The notes under the pieces were generated by a model. The model had not been told where the DNA came from. It searched no databases and worked only from the letters and a program-made list of their open reading frames with translations. From an uncultured bacterium (GTDB lineage: Bacteria > Cyanobacteriota > Vampirovibrionia > Gastranaerophilales > Gastranaerophilaceae), in contig ONOE01000011.1 of assembly GCA_900319365.1 (NCBI GenBank), positions 1-46,100 of the forward strand: a stretch of DNA of 46,100 nucleotides. Reading direction: 5' to 3'. The position numbers and the translations under genes are program-made. Of this stretch, positions 14,932-22,435 are shown one piece after another (the stretch's first letter is position 1; the number at the start of each line of letters is the position of its first letter).

Positions 14932-15759
14932 TTAAAGCAAAGCAGATAAAGATTCGGGAATAAAGCTTATCAAGTCTTCCGCCATTACGGAATATGAGGT
15001 AAGCTTTTTTCTTGCCAAATCTCCGCAAAGTCCGTGGAGGTATACTCCTAAGCATGCGGCTTCAAATACGTCGGCTTTTTGAGCGATTAAACCCGTAATC
15101 ATTCCCGTCAAAACGTCGCCTGATCCTGCTTTTGCCATTGCGCTGTTGCCTGTTGTATTCGTGTATTCTCTGCCGTCAGGTGCGCAGATAAAAGTTCTGT
15201 GAGTTTTTAAAACGGTTACGCAGTTAAATTTTTGAGTAATTTTTTTAGCGCTGCTTTCAATATCACTAAGAACATCATCTAAAGTTACGCCCAAAAGCCT
15301 TGACGCTTCTTTGGGATGAGGAGTGAATACAAGTTTTTTGAAATTCTCTGTTGTTAAATCATAAATTTGATCGTATTCATCTTGCGATAAAATGTTTAAT
15401 CCGTCCGCATCAATAACAAGCGGAGTATCAGAACTTGCATTGTCTAAAACCTTTGAAAACATATTTATTGCATGTTTATCAGTTCCGAGCCCGCAGCCGA
15501 TTGAGATTACATCTGCTGTTTTTATATAATTATCAACTTTGTTTTGTGGAACAAATACAACATTTGAAGTTTTTGCCGCAACCGCATCGATTGCTCTGTC
15601 TGTTGAGCATAAAAAACAGTATCCGCAACCGATTTTTAAAGCCGATACGCTCGAAAGATATGCCGCTCCGCTCATATAATCAGAGCCCGCAATGTTTAAA
15701 ACTCTGCCGAATGTTGATTTATTTGATTCTTCTATTCTTTGCGGTAATTTAAATTCCAT
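14932..15759 (-). CDS. nnrD: ADP-dependent NAD(P)H-hydrate dehydratase
   Basis: 275 residues with the YjeF C-terminal (ribokinase-like) fold. It repairs hydrated NAD(P)H. Seen: the N-terminal GRVLNIAGSDYMSGAAYLSS near 18-37, VIDADGLNILS near 116-126, TPHPKEASRLLG near 147-158, and the ATP/ADP-binding NTTGNSAMAKAGSGDVLTGM near 203-222 with the catalytic Asp of GSGD. The N-terminal epimerase domain (NnrE), often fused to it, is absent, so epimerase is either separate or missing. It overlaps the end of trmL by 11 bases, so the two are translationally linked. Confidence 0.92.
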   Translation of the reverse strand: MEFKLPQRIEESNKSTFGRVLNIAGSDYMSGAAYLSSVSALKIGCGYCFLCSTDRAIDAVAAKTSNVVFVPQNKVDNYIKTADVISIGCGLGTDKHAINMFSKVLDNASSDTPLVIDADGLNILSQDEYDQIYDLTTENFKKLVFTPHPKEASRLLGVTLDDVLSDIESSAKKITQKFNCVTVLKTHRTFICAPDGREYTNTTGNSAMAKAGSGDVLTGMITGLIAQKADVFEAACLGVYLHGLCGDLARKKLTSYSVMAEDLISFIPESLSALL

Positions 15760-16198
15760 TTTGTCTTACAGCCTCATATACTACTATTGCAACCGAATTT
15801 GATAAATTCAGGCTTCTTTGTCCTTCTTTCATCGGGATTGTTCTTGCGTGCTCATCTTTAACATATTTATCGGGTAAGCCTCTTGTTTCGGGACCGAATA
15901 CGACAAAGTCCCCGTCTTTAAACTCAATATCCGTATAAAGCTTTTTGGCCTTTGTCGTTAAATAATAAAAAGTTCCGTTTGGGAACATTTTATATAATTC
16001 GTCCATTGATTCGACTTTGTGAATGTCTACGCTGTCCCAATAATCTAAGCCCGCTCTTTTTGTGTATTTGCTCGAGAGCGAAAACCCGAGTTTACCCACA
16101 AGATACAATGATGCTCCCGTGCAGGCGCAAAGTCTTGCGATATTTCCCGTGTTTTGCGGGATTTCGGGTTCATATAAAACTACATTAATTTTTGGCAT
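15749..16198 (-). CDS. trmL: tRNA (cytidine/uridine-34 2'-O)-methyltransferase
   Basis: 149 residues from ATG 16198, the size of TrmL. This SPOUT enzyme methylates the wobble ribose of certain leucine tRNAs. Motifs: NVVLYEPEIPQNTGNIARLC near 5-24, FGPETRGLP near 100-108, and the knot-closing RSLNLSNSVAIVVYEA near 127-142. The longer open frame from 16240 is rejected because AAGGA sits 8 bases before ATG 16198. It lies 4 bases after the CDP-alcohol phosphatidyltransferase gene and overlaps nnrD, giving a three-gene minus-strand operon. Confidence 0.93.
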   Translation of the reverse strand: MPKINVVLYEPEIPQNTGNIARLCACTGASLYLVGKLGFSLSSKYTKRAGLDYWDSVDIHKVESMDELYKMFPNGTFYYLTTKAKKLYTDIEFKDGDFVVFGPETRGLPDKYVKDEHARTIPMKEGQRSLNLSNSVAIVVYEAVRQNGI

Positions 16199-16202
16199 TT
16201 GA

Positions 16203-16817
16203 TTAGTCCTTATTAAAAAGTTTGCCGCTTTCCGCAACAACGGGAATTGCTCTTACTACACAGAATATAATTGCAATCCAAGCAAGGACAACCGCAATTG
16301 CTTCAACAGGATTTGCAATAACAGGGTTTAATCCCGGAATATATGCAAAAATTAAAAGAACAAATGCGCTGACTTTTGCAACCGCATAACTGATTCTCAT
16401 AAATTTTGATGCGCAAATGAATTTTCCCCATTTTGTAGATTGCATTGAGTGTTCGCCAAATGCCGTCATTCCTTGAGATAAAGCAACGCTTCTTATACCG
16501 TCTGTTGTAAACGCTCTTGTTACACAAATCAACGGGAACAAAATATTTAACCAACCTAAAACCGCAAACGTAATCCAATATGAGGATTCTACAATTCTGT
16601 CGCCCAGAATATCAAGCACCGAACCCCATTTTGAAGCCTGATTATATTTTCTTGCAATGTATCCGTCAACTCCGTCCATTGCAAAAGCTATGATTGTTAA
16701 AATGACAGCCCAGATATAAGCTGTGGTTGTGTTTATGAATAACAATCCGATTGCCGCAAAGGCAACAAATATTCTGCTGACTGATACTATATTTGCAGTA
16801 TTATTTTTTATATCCAT
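16203..16817 (-). CDS. CDP-alcohol phosphatidyltransferase (PgsA-like)
   Basis: 204 residues with about five transmembrane helices. The family signature D-x2-DG-x2-AR-x8-G-x3-D-x3-D is complete: D48, D51-G52, A55-R56, G65, D69 and D73, within AMDGVDGYIARKYNQASKWG and what follows. It transfers a phosphatidyl group from CDP-diacylglycerol to an alcohol. Glycerol 3-phosphate (PgsA) is the commonest acceptor, but inositol phosphate or choline-type acceptors cannot be excluded. GGAGAG lies 4 bases before the ATG. It is the first gene of the operon with trmL and nnrD. Confidence 0.88.
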   Translation of the reverse strand: MDIKNNTANIVSVSRIFVAFAAIGLLFINTTTAYIWAVILTIIAFAMDGVDGYIARKYNQASKWGSVLDILGDRIVESSYWITFAVLGWLNILFPLICVTRAFTTDGIRSVALSQGMTAFGEHSMQSTKWGKFICASKFMRISYAVAKVSAFVLLIFAYIPGLNPVIANPVEAIAVVLAWIAIIFCVVRAIPVVAESGKLFNKD

Positions 16818-16975
16818 TGTTCTCTCCGTTTATATTTTGTGTCGTGATAGCAATCCCGACATGCTCCCCTCTATTTTTTGGGGAGGGTTTAACCGCTCGA
16901 CCCCTATATGTCATTGTCGGCATAGCAATGCCAATCTACAGTTTTTTTATCGGTGCGTAAGCAAACGCACCCTGC

Positions 16976-17983
16976 TTATTGTTTTTTCTTCTTTGTTCTT
17001 GAAAGTGCATAGTCTACTTTGTCAAGGTTTTTTGCTCTATCGCCGAGCATTTTCTTTTCAGCTTCTTCAAGAATGCTTACGACAATAAATCCGTTTTCCC
17101 CGTCAGATCTTGCTTTTTTACCAGTTTCACAGCAATTTATAAAATGCTGGCATTCAAGTTTTAACGGCTCAATTTCAAGATAATCACACGCAATGTTTTC
17201 ACCAGAATTTGCTTTGAAATTATCATAAATCGTTAATTTGTTTTCAGGCAGGGTATCGTCCATAATAGCTGTTTTCTTAGTTCCTCTGACAAGCAGTTGA
17301 ACGTGTTTTTTCGGAGTAATCCAGCTGTCTGAAACCTGAGCCATTGCTCCGCCTTCCATTTCAATTGTGATATGAGTTATATCCATAATATCGTTTCTGT
17401 CGGTCGAACAGCCTACGGCAGAAATTACTTTCTTGGGATCTTTACCCAAAACGTAAGATATCATTGAAACATCGTGTGGTGCTAAATCCCACATTACACT
17501 TCTGTCATTTTTGAAATAGTTAATATTTAATCTGTCGCTTTGTGCGTATACGATATCCCCGAGTTCGCCTTCTTCAATAAGCATTTTCAAACGGTTAACG
17601 GCAGGATGATATAAAAGTAAGTGTCCGACCATTAAAACAAGTCCTTTGCTTTCTGCTAAATCGGCTAAATCTCTGGCTTCCTGTGCAACCGTCGAAATGG
17701 GTTTTTCAACGTAAACATGTTTGCCCGAATTTAAAAGCGCTTTTACAAACTTGAAATGCGTATGGCTCGGTGTTACAACGACAGTTCCCATTATATCGGG
17801 ATTATTCAAAATATCATTAAAATCTTTGGTTGTTTTTACTCCGGGGTATTGTTCTTTAACTTTTGCCAAATTTTCTTCATCTAAATCGCAAACCATACCA
17901 AGAGCGTTCAAATTATAAAAATTCCTTACAACATTTCTTCCCCACATCCCGCATCCGAGTACGGCAATTTTTTTCTCACTCAT
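16976..17983 (-). CDS. Gfo/Idh/MocA-family NAD(P)-dependent oxidoreductase
   Basis: 335 residues from ATG 17983. A Rossmann domain starts at once (KKIAVLGCGMWGRNVVRNFY), with VVVTPSHTHFKF and the EKP motif (KHVYVEKPIST, near 84-94). The C-terminal alpha/beta domain includes SDRLNINYFKNDRSVMWDLAPHDVSMI, with the conserved His of D-x-x-x-H near 170. Relatives oxidise or reduce sugars and nucleotide sugars, for example the WlbA-type UDP-sugar 3-dehydrogenases. With a glycosyltransferase next door, a surface-sugar role is likely. The open frame extends to a TTG at 18019, but AAGG upstream of ATG 17983 favours the shorter form. It is the last gene of a five-gene minus-strand cluster. Confidence 0.87.
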   Translation of the reverse strand: MSEKKIAVLGCGMWGRNVVRNFYNLNALGMVCDLDEENLAKVKEQYPGVKTTKDFNDILNNPDIMGTVVVTPSHTHFKFVKALLNSGKHVYVEKPISTVAQEARDLADLAESKGLVLMVGHLLLYHPAVNRLKMLIEEGELGDIVYAQSDRLNINYFKNDRSVMWDLAPHDVSMISYVLGKDPKKVISAVGCSTDRNDIMDITHITIEMEGGAMAQVSDSWITPKKHVQLLVRGTKKTAIMDDTLPENKLTIYDNFKANSGENIACDYLEIEPLKLECQHFINCCETGKKARSDGENGFIVVSILEEAEKKMLGDRAKNLDKVDYALSRTKKKKQ

Positions 17984-18049
17984 ATTTCCAAACCTTCTTA
18001 TTTCTTCCTTATAACTCAATTATAGTATATGCAAAATTTTTTGCAATGT

Positions 18050-18928
18050 TTAACCGTTTCTTTGTCTTTCCTGCTGTCTTGCTCTTTCTGCCGCTTCAAG
18101 ACGCATGTTATACATTTGTTCATATCTTTCATAAAAAATCTTTTCATCTCCCGGGAAACAAGTCGCAAGTTTATCAAGCAAAGGCTTAGGAATTTCCGCA
18201 ATTTCAACCATTCTGTCAAGCTGGTTTTCATTCAACGGGAAAAGGTGCCTGAATTCCTGATAATAAATATGGTTGCATTCGACTTTTACCTGCGTCGGGT
18301 GTTTCTTAGCCTGTTCGGAAATTTGATAAGTAACTATACAGCCGTCAAAGTATATTCCGTGGCATTTGTTTAAGAAAAGTTTTATCATTAAATCGTAATC
18401 TGCGAACATTTTGAATTTGGCATCAAAATTTCCGAGTCTTGCAAGGGTATCTTTTTTAAATACACATGCCTGATGGGGAAACGGCATAACCTGAAATACA
18501 TTGTATACTGCAGGTTCAAACAAAAATGCCTGACCGTCCGGCATTACGCAGTATGACGGGAAGTAGCAAAAATCAGCGTTGTTTGCTTCCATTGCATTAA
18601 CAACATCTGCTAATCCTGTTATGTCGTGATAAAAATCATCGCAGCTCAAAAATGCAACATACTTGCCTTTAGCTCGTATTAAACCTTTATTGAGCGCATC
18701 ATATTTCCCCGTATCGGGTGCTGAAAAGAAATTTATATAACCCGAATTTTTGTAATCTTTCAATAAAGAAATAGTGTCATCAGTTGAAGCATTATCCATA
18801 ATAAGATGATCAACATAAGGATATGTCTGCCTGTTTAGCATATTTAATAAAAGCGTAAAGTCATCAGCTTTGCCTGCTTCTACAATATTACGTGTCGGTG
18901 TGATTACCGTAATCTCGGGTTCATACAT
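18050..18928 (-). CDS. Family 2 glycosyltransferase
   Basis: 292 residues with a GT-A fold. Seen: ITVITPTRNIVEA near 5-17, DHLIMDNASTDDTISLLKDY near 36-55, KYDALNKGLIRAKGKYVAFL near 74-93, then SCDDFYH, where the DD acts as the metal-binding D-x-D equivalent. It transfers a sugar from a nucleotide sugar to an unknown acceptor and has no membrane helices. This GT2 subtype is common in O-antigen or capsule loci. AAGGA precedes the ATG by 7 bases. It lies 13 bases after dacB. Confidence 0.9.
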   Translation of the reverse strand: MYEPEITVITPTRNIVEAGKADDFTLLLNMLNRQTYPYVDHLIMDNASTDDTISLLKDYKNSGYINFFSAPDTGKYDALNKGLIRAKGKYVAFLSCDDFYHDITGLADVVNAMEANNADFCYFPSYCVMPDGQAFLFEPAVYNVFQVMPFPHQACVFKKDTLARLGNFDAKFKMFADYDLMIKLFLNKCHGIYFDGCIVTYQISEQAKKHPTQVKVECNHIYYQEFRHLFPLNENQLDRMVEIAEIPKPLLDKLATCFPGDEKIFYERYEQMYNMRLEAAERARQQERQRNG

Positions 18929-18941
18929 AGTTCGTTCCTTT

Positions 18942-20285
18942 TTAGTTCATATAAATTTGTCTTAAAATTTGTTCTTCAATATTCTTTTTGTCGTATGCGG
19001 AAGTTTTTGCATCTTCAATCATTATATCAAATGCGTAAATCTTTCCTCTGCGGGTTTTAATATATCCTGCAATAGCGCTTGCGTTAGCTAAAGTTCCCGT
19101 TTTTGCGCTGAGATTTTCTTTGAAATAAAGCATTCTGTTTCTTAGAGTTCCTTCTCCGGGGACGGGCATATAGCTTTTGAATTTTTCAAAATTTTCTTCT
19201 TGCGAAATTTTTATAAGAAAATCTGTCATAAAGTCCGCTGTTACAAGGTTATTTTTTGAAACCCCGCTGCCGTCAACTATTCTTGCATCATCATTATTCA
19301 AACCGATTTTTTTGAAGTAAGCGTTAAGCATATTTAATGAGTTGGTCAAAGAACCACGGGCTTTTGCGTATTTTGCCCCCGCAAGTTTGAAGTTTGTTTC
19401 GGCAACAAGATTGTTGCTGTCTTTTAGGGTTTCGGATAAGCCCAAATCGTGCTTTACTTCATCTACAAGATAAACATTTTTTGCCGGAAGTTTTGCGTTA
19501 AGCAAAGATCCGTCATACTCGATTTTAGCATTTTGTATTGCTTCATTTAATCTCAAATTAAAGTAAACTCTGGGGTTATTAACGGGCAGGTTAAGGATTT
19601 CCTGCTTTGAAACCGTTCCCGAAAGATTGATTATATTTGGCGCAATACTGTTGTTGCGCTCTGCTTTTATATTATTGTCTTCGGTGTAATCTGTTTTAAT
19701 CAGGTTCATAATTGTAACGGGATAGAACGGATTAACCGATATTGACGGGGCTCTTCCGTTTTGAGCGGGTATAACCTCAATATTTAAAAGGTTGTTATCA
19801 AGGTTATAGGCGCTGAATTTGGGCATCAAAGGGTTTAAATCGTCGTCCCATTGCCACCCTTCGCCCCATTCGGTGCTGTCAAACAAACTGTTATCAACGT
19901 ATATTTTCTTGGGCTCTTTTATATTCTTGCCGCTTGCGGTTTTCATCAAGTCGTTAAGATCTGATGATTTTAAAAACGGATCAGCCCCGAGTTTCATATA
20001 TAAAATATTTTCAGCCGATTTATAAAGCTTTGTAGAATACTTATAATCATACCCCAGAACATCGACCGATGCTGCGGTTGTGATTAGTTTAAGCGTTGAG
20101 GCAGGGTTTCTGGGAGTTTTTGAATTTAAATTATATATTACTGCTCCCGTATTTATGTCTTTTACGCTTAATGATACAGCGCCTTCATTGATATGGCTTT
20201 GATGAAAAATTTTTGAAATATTATCAGCCTTTACGGGTATTGCGGTAATCAGCATTGTTAAAAGCGCTGTTATTATTTTTTTCAT
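18942..20285 (-). CDS. dacB: D-alanyl-D-alanine carboxypeptidase/endopeptidase, PBP4 type (S13)
   Basis: 447 residues. A signal peptide (MKKIITALLTMLITAIPVKA) sends it across the inner membrane. The penicillin-binding triad is complete: S63-T-L-K66 in NPASTLKLI, S290-N-N292 in KDSNNLVAE, and KTGT at 395-398. The large insert between the first and second motifs is typical of PBP4. It trims the terminal D-Ala from peptidoglycan stems and cuts cross-links. Its start overlaps the stop of the nitrilase-family gene as ATGA, so the two are translationally coupled. Confidence 0.95.
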   Translation of the reverse strand: MKKIITALLTMLITAIPVKADNISKIFHQSHINEGAVSLSVKDINTGAVIYNLNSKTPRNPASTLKLITTAASVDVLGYDYKYSTKLYKSAENILYMKLGADPFLKSSDLNDLMKTASGKNIKEPKKIYVDNSLFDSTEWGEGWQWDDDLNPLMPKFSAYNLDNNLLNIEVIPAQNGRAPSISVNPFYPVTIMNLIKTDYTEDNNIKAERNNSIAPNIINLSGTVSKQEILNLPVNNPRVYFNLRLNEAIQNAKIEYDGSLLNAKLPAKNVYLVDEVKHDLGLSETLKDSNNLVAETNFKLAGAKYAKARGSLTNSLNMLNAYFKKIGLNNDDARIVDGSGVSKNNLVTADFMTDFLIKISQEENFEKFKSYMPVPGEGTLRNRMLYFKENLSAKTGTLANASAIAGYIKTRRGKIYAFDIMIEDAKTSAYDKKNIEEQILRQIYMN

Positions 20286-21097
20286 AATTTTTTCACCTCA
20301 TATTTGTCTTTAATATCTTGCAGTACAGGGTTTTTCTTTCTGAAATCGTACATTTCATTCAAATTTATTTTTGCGTTGACAATTCCTTCAATGTCAGTAA
20401 TTTTTGAAAGTTCTTCCCCCTTGTAATCGATAATTCTTGATACTCCGAGGTTATATTCCCCGTTTTCAATGTATCCGCATTGAGTCAATGCAACCATATA
20501 ACATTGGTTCTCTATCGCACGGGATTTTGTCATCATCTCCCACGGTATCGGTTTTTTAGAACCCCATGCGGCACAGTTTACCAAAACATCGGCACCCTGT
20601 TTTGCGTAAGCTCTGTAAATTTCGGGGAACCTGATATCATAGCAAATTGTCAGACCGTAATTTACCCCGTCTAATTTTACCATAACGGGATTTTCGCCGT
20701 GCGAAACATATTTCCCCTCATCGCATCCGTAATATGAATATAAATGATTTTTTGAATACGTTGCAACAAGTTTTCCTTCTCTGTTAAAAACAGGACAGGT
20801 GTTAAAATACTTATCGCCTTTTTGCTCAATAAAACTTCCGCCTATTATATTAATATTGTACTTTTTTGCGGTTTGTGAAAGAAATTCTATAACGGAACTT
20901 TTATTTATTTCTTGAGCTGTTTTTATAAAATTTGAACACGACCAACCACATGTCCACACTTCGGGCAAAACAAGGATATCTGTTTCGGGGTTTAATTCAT
21001 TTTCGATTAAATCTTTTGCTTTTTTAATGTTTTCCTCAACGTTTCCGATAATTGAGGACATTTGTAATATTGAGATATCTACTGTTTTTTGTTCCAT
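20282..21097 (-). CDS. Carbon-nitrogen hydrolase (nitrilase superfamily, omega-amidase-like)
   Basis: 271 residues. The Glu-Lys-Cys catalytic triad is visible: E46 in LVLPEVWTCGW, K116 in YSKNHLYSYYGCDEG and C152 in GLTICYDIRFPEIYR, followed by GADVLVNCAAWGSKKPIPWE. The pattern matches the omega-amidase/YafV branch, which hydrolyses alpha-keto acid amides in metabolite repair. Other small amides are possible substrates. It is cytosolic. It overlaps the DUF374 gene by 19 bases upstream and dacB by 4 bases downstream. Confidence 0.9.
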   Translation of the reverse strand: MEQKTVDISILQMSSIIGNVEENIKKAKDLIENELNPETDILVLPEVWTCGWSCSNFIKTAQEINKSSVIEFLSQTAKKYNINIIGGSFIEQKGDKYFNTCPVFNREGKLVATYSKNHLYSYYGCDEGKYVSHGENPVMVKLDGVNYGLTICYDIRFPEIYRAYAKQGADVLVNCAAWGSKKPIPWEMMTKSRAIENQCYMVALTQCGYIENGEYNLGVSRIIDYKGEELSKITDIEGIVNAKINLNEMYDFRKKNPVLQDIKDKYEVKKL

Positions 21098-21747
21098 AAT
21101 TTTGCTTCTTTCGCTTCTTTGTATTTTTGAGGAGCAATTTTTTCAAGTTCCAATAAAGATCCTTTTATTTTGGCTGCGATTTCGGCTTCCGATAAATTCT
21201 CGGGATATATGGGAGCTCCGTAAAGATTCATAATTCTGCACGGACCTATGGGAGATTTCATTTTGTCCCATGAGGGCAGAGTTTTAAAAGTGAAATCTTC
21301 CGAATACCAATGAGCGGGAATAATCGGACATCCCGTATCTTTGGAAAGCGCAACGGCACCTTTTTTAACTTCGTGATAAGGACCTCTGGGACCGTCAACC
21401 ATAATTGCGACATCTTCGCCTTTTTCAAGAGCCTCCATCATTTGTTTAGTCGCAGTAATGCTGCCTTTTCGTCCTGCCGATCCTCGCCTTACGATAAAGC
21501 CCCATTTTTCGCATACGTGAGCAACAATTTGTCCGTCAAGCGAGGTGCTTATAAGAATATTTATTTTCTTTCTGTCGGGCAATCCGTGGACAAGGAATTG
21601 ATTGGCATGCCACATAACGTATATGCAAGGCTCGACATTTTGGAGATCCACATTACGAATATATGTGAAAATCTCTTGAACTTTTAATATTCTGTATACG
21701 ATTTCAGAAATAAACGGAATATTTCTTTTATTAATAAGTCTGACCAT
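21079..21747 (-). CDS. Lysophospholipid acyltransferase family protein (DUF374)
   Basis: 222 residues. It shows the DUF374 pattern: IYVMWHANQFLVH near 42-54, where the H of the WH motif replaces the usual H-x4-D, then ISTSLDGQIVAHVCEKWGF, RRGSAGRKGS and IMVDGPRGPYHEVKKGAVAL near 114-133. Family members lie near lipid A or Kdo genes in Gram-negative bacteria and are thought to acylate envelope lipids; the acceptor is unknown. It heads the five-gene minus-strand envelope cluster. No membrane anchor is obvious. Confidence 0.85.
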   Translation of the reverse strand: MVRLINKRNIPFISEIVYRILKVQEIFTYIRNVDLQNVEPCIYVMWHANQFLVHGLPDRKKINILISTSLDGQIVAHVCEKWGFIVRRGSAGRKGSITATKQMMEALEKGEDVAIMVDGPRGPYHEVKKGAVALSKDTGCPIIPAHWYSEDFTFKTLPSWDKMKSPIGPCRIMNLYGAPIYPENLSEAEIAAKIKGSLLELEKIAPQKYKEAKEAKLWNKKQ

Positions 21748-21881
21748 AACAAAAATATCATATCATATAAAAGAATCATTTAAAAGCTAAAGTTTAAAAA
21801 AGGGGTCATCTTGACGAGTTTATTTGTTTATAATAATATTCTGTCTGTGCCTTTGAACATCGTGATGTAGCACTCTGTCGA

Positions 21882-21908
21882 CGAAAAATGATTGAGTATC
21901 ATTTTTCG
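21882..21908. repeat. Palindrome with core AATGATTGAGTATCATT, copy 2
   Basis: CGAAAAATGAT (21882-21892) and ATCATTTTTCG (21898-21908) pair perfectly around TGAGT. Copy 1 is at 11662-11686. The arm tips differ between copies but remain complementary within each copy. Confidence 0.7.
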
Positions 21909-22077
21909 GAAAGGGTAGCGCACACAAAGGCGAAAGCCGGTGCTGCCGATATCGGATTGCGAGAGCAATACTAGCAGGGCAGCATAATATAACCGCCGTT
22001 GTAAGTGAAGCAAAAGCGAAACGAACGAAGCAATCTTTGATTGCACAGACGGAAAAACAAAACGAAAGTTTTGTTGG

Positions 22078-22086
22078 TGCTATAAT
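22078..22086 (+). promoter_or_regulatory. Extended -10 promoter of tRNA-Pro
   Basis: TGC-TATAAT (22078-22086) is an extended -10 element 12 bases before the tRNA 5' end. There is no good -35 box; an 8-bp GAAA-loop hairpin (22056-22075) occupies that position. Confidence 0.6.
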
Positions 22087-22098
22087 AAAATGGTATAT

Positions 22099-22172
22099 CG
22101 GGATGTAGCGCAGCTTGGTAGCGCACCTCGCTTGGGACGAGGGGGTCGCAGGTTCAAATCCTGTCATCCCGA
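22099..22172 (+). tRNA. tRNA-Pro (anticodon UGG)
   Basis: 74 bases with all four arms. The acceptor CGGGATG pairs with CATCCCG, the D arm is GCGC..GCGC, and the anticodon stem CCTCG/CGAGG closes the loop CTTGGGA with TGG at 22133-22135. The T arm is GCAGG-TTCAAAT-CCTGT with one G-T pair, and the discriminator is A22172. CCA is not encoded. UGG can read all proline codons. Confidence 0.97.
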
Positions 22173-22236
22173 TTTTTTGTGTCTGAAATTTTGTAAAAAT
22201 GGATTTTTACCTGCTTGGCAGGTTCAGCAAACAAGC

Positions 22237-22267
22237 GTGGTTCTAATAAAATGATAAAAAGAACCAC
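22237..22267. other. Hairpin between the tRNA-Pro end and its copy
   Basis: GTGGTTCT (22237-22244) pairs with AGAACCAC (22260-22267). A smaller CCTGC-TTG-GCAGG hairpin precedes it at 22210-22222. No protein or known RNA is recognised in the 154 bases between the duplicated 16-mers. Confidence 0.5.
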
Positions 22268-22325
22268 AGCTTTTACACGCATTATCTCTAATGTCCGCCT
22301 TAAGGCTCACATAAGAGCTAAAGTG

Positions 22326-22341
22326 AAATCCTGTCATCCCG
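22326..22341 (+). repeat. Exact 16-bp copy of the tRNA-Pro 3' end
   Basis: aaatcctgtcatcccg repeats bases 22156-22171 of the tRNA, 170 bp downstream and in the same orientation. It is followed by TTTTTT-CGGG-TTTT, so the copied CCCG can form a small terminator-like hairpin. A tRNA 3' end duplicate is the classical footprint of site-specific integration. Confidence 0.65.
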
Positions 22342-22435
22342 TTTTTTCGGGTTTTATCGCATTCCTTGACTTGGGCGCTTGTTTATAATAAAGTCTATAA
22401 GAGAAGATTTTACACTATAATTTGAGGATTAGGGA

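Larger units (their letters stand above)
21748..22098. other. Structured spacer upstream of tRNA-Pro
   Basis: No gene. It contains a chain of short perfect hairpins: the repeated palindrome at 21882-21908, an ATTGC-GAGA-GCAAT hairpin near 21957-21970, GCAATC-TTT-GATTGC (22030-22044) and AACAAAAC-GAAA-GTTTTGTT (22056-22075). The last abuts the tRNA -10 box. A minus-strand open frame crossing this spacer and the tRNA is the familiar spurious antisense-to-tRNA frame. Confidence 0.6.

Noticed and set aside
16951..16971. GGTGCGT-AAGCAA-ACGCACC hairpin as the terminator of the Gfo/Idh gene
   Set aside because: A perfect stem but no U-tract on the minus strand, so termination is not supported; left as an unexplained hairpin.
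21820..22167. 115-residue minus-strand frame starting MTGFEPATPSSQARCATKLR
   Set aside because: It is antisense to tRNA-Pro. This sequence is the well-known spurious translation of tRNA complements, and the rest is spacer hairpins.
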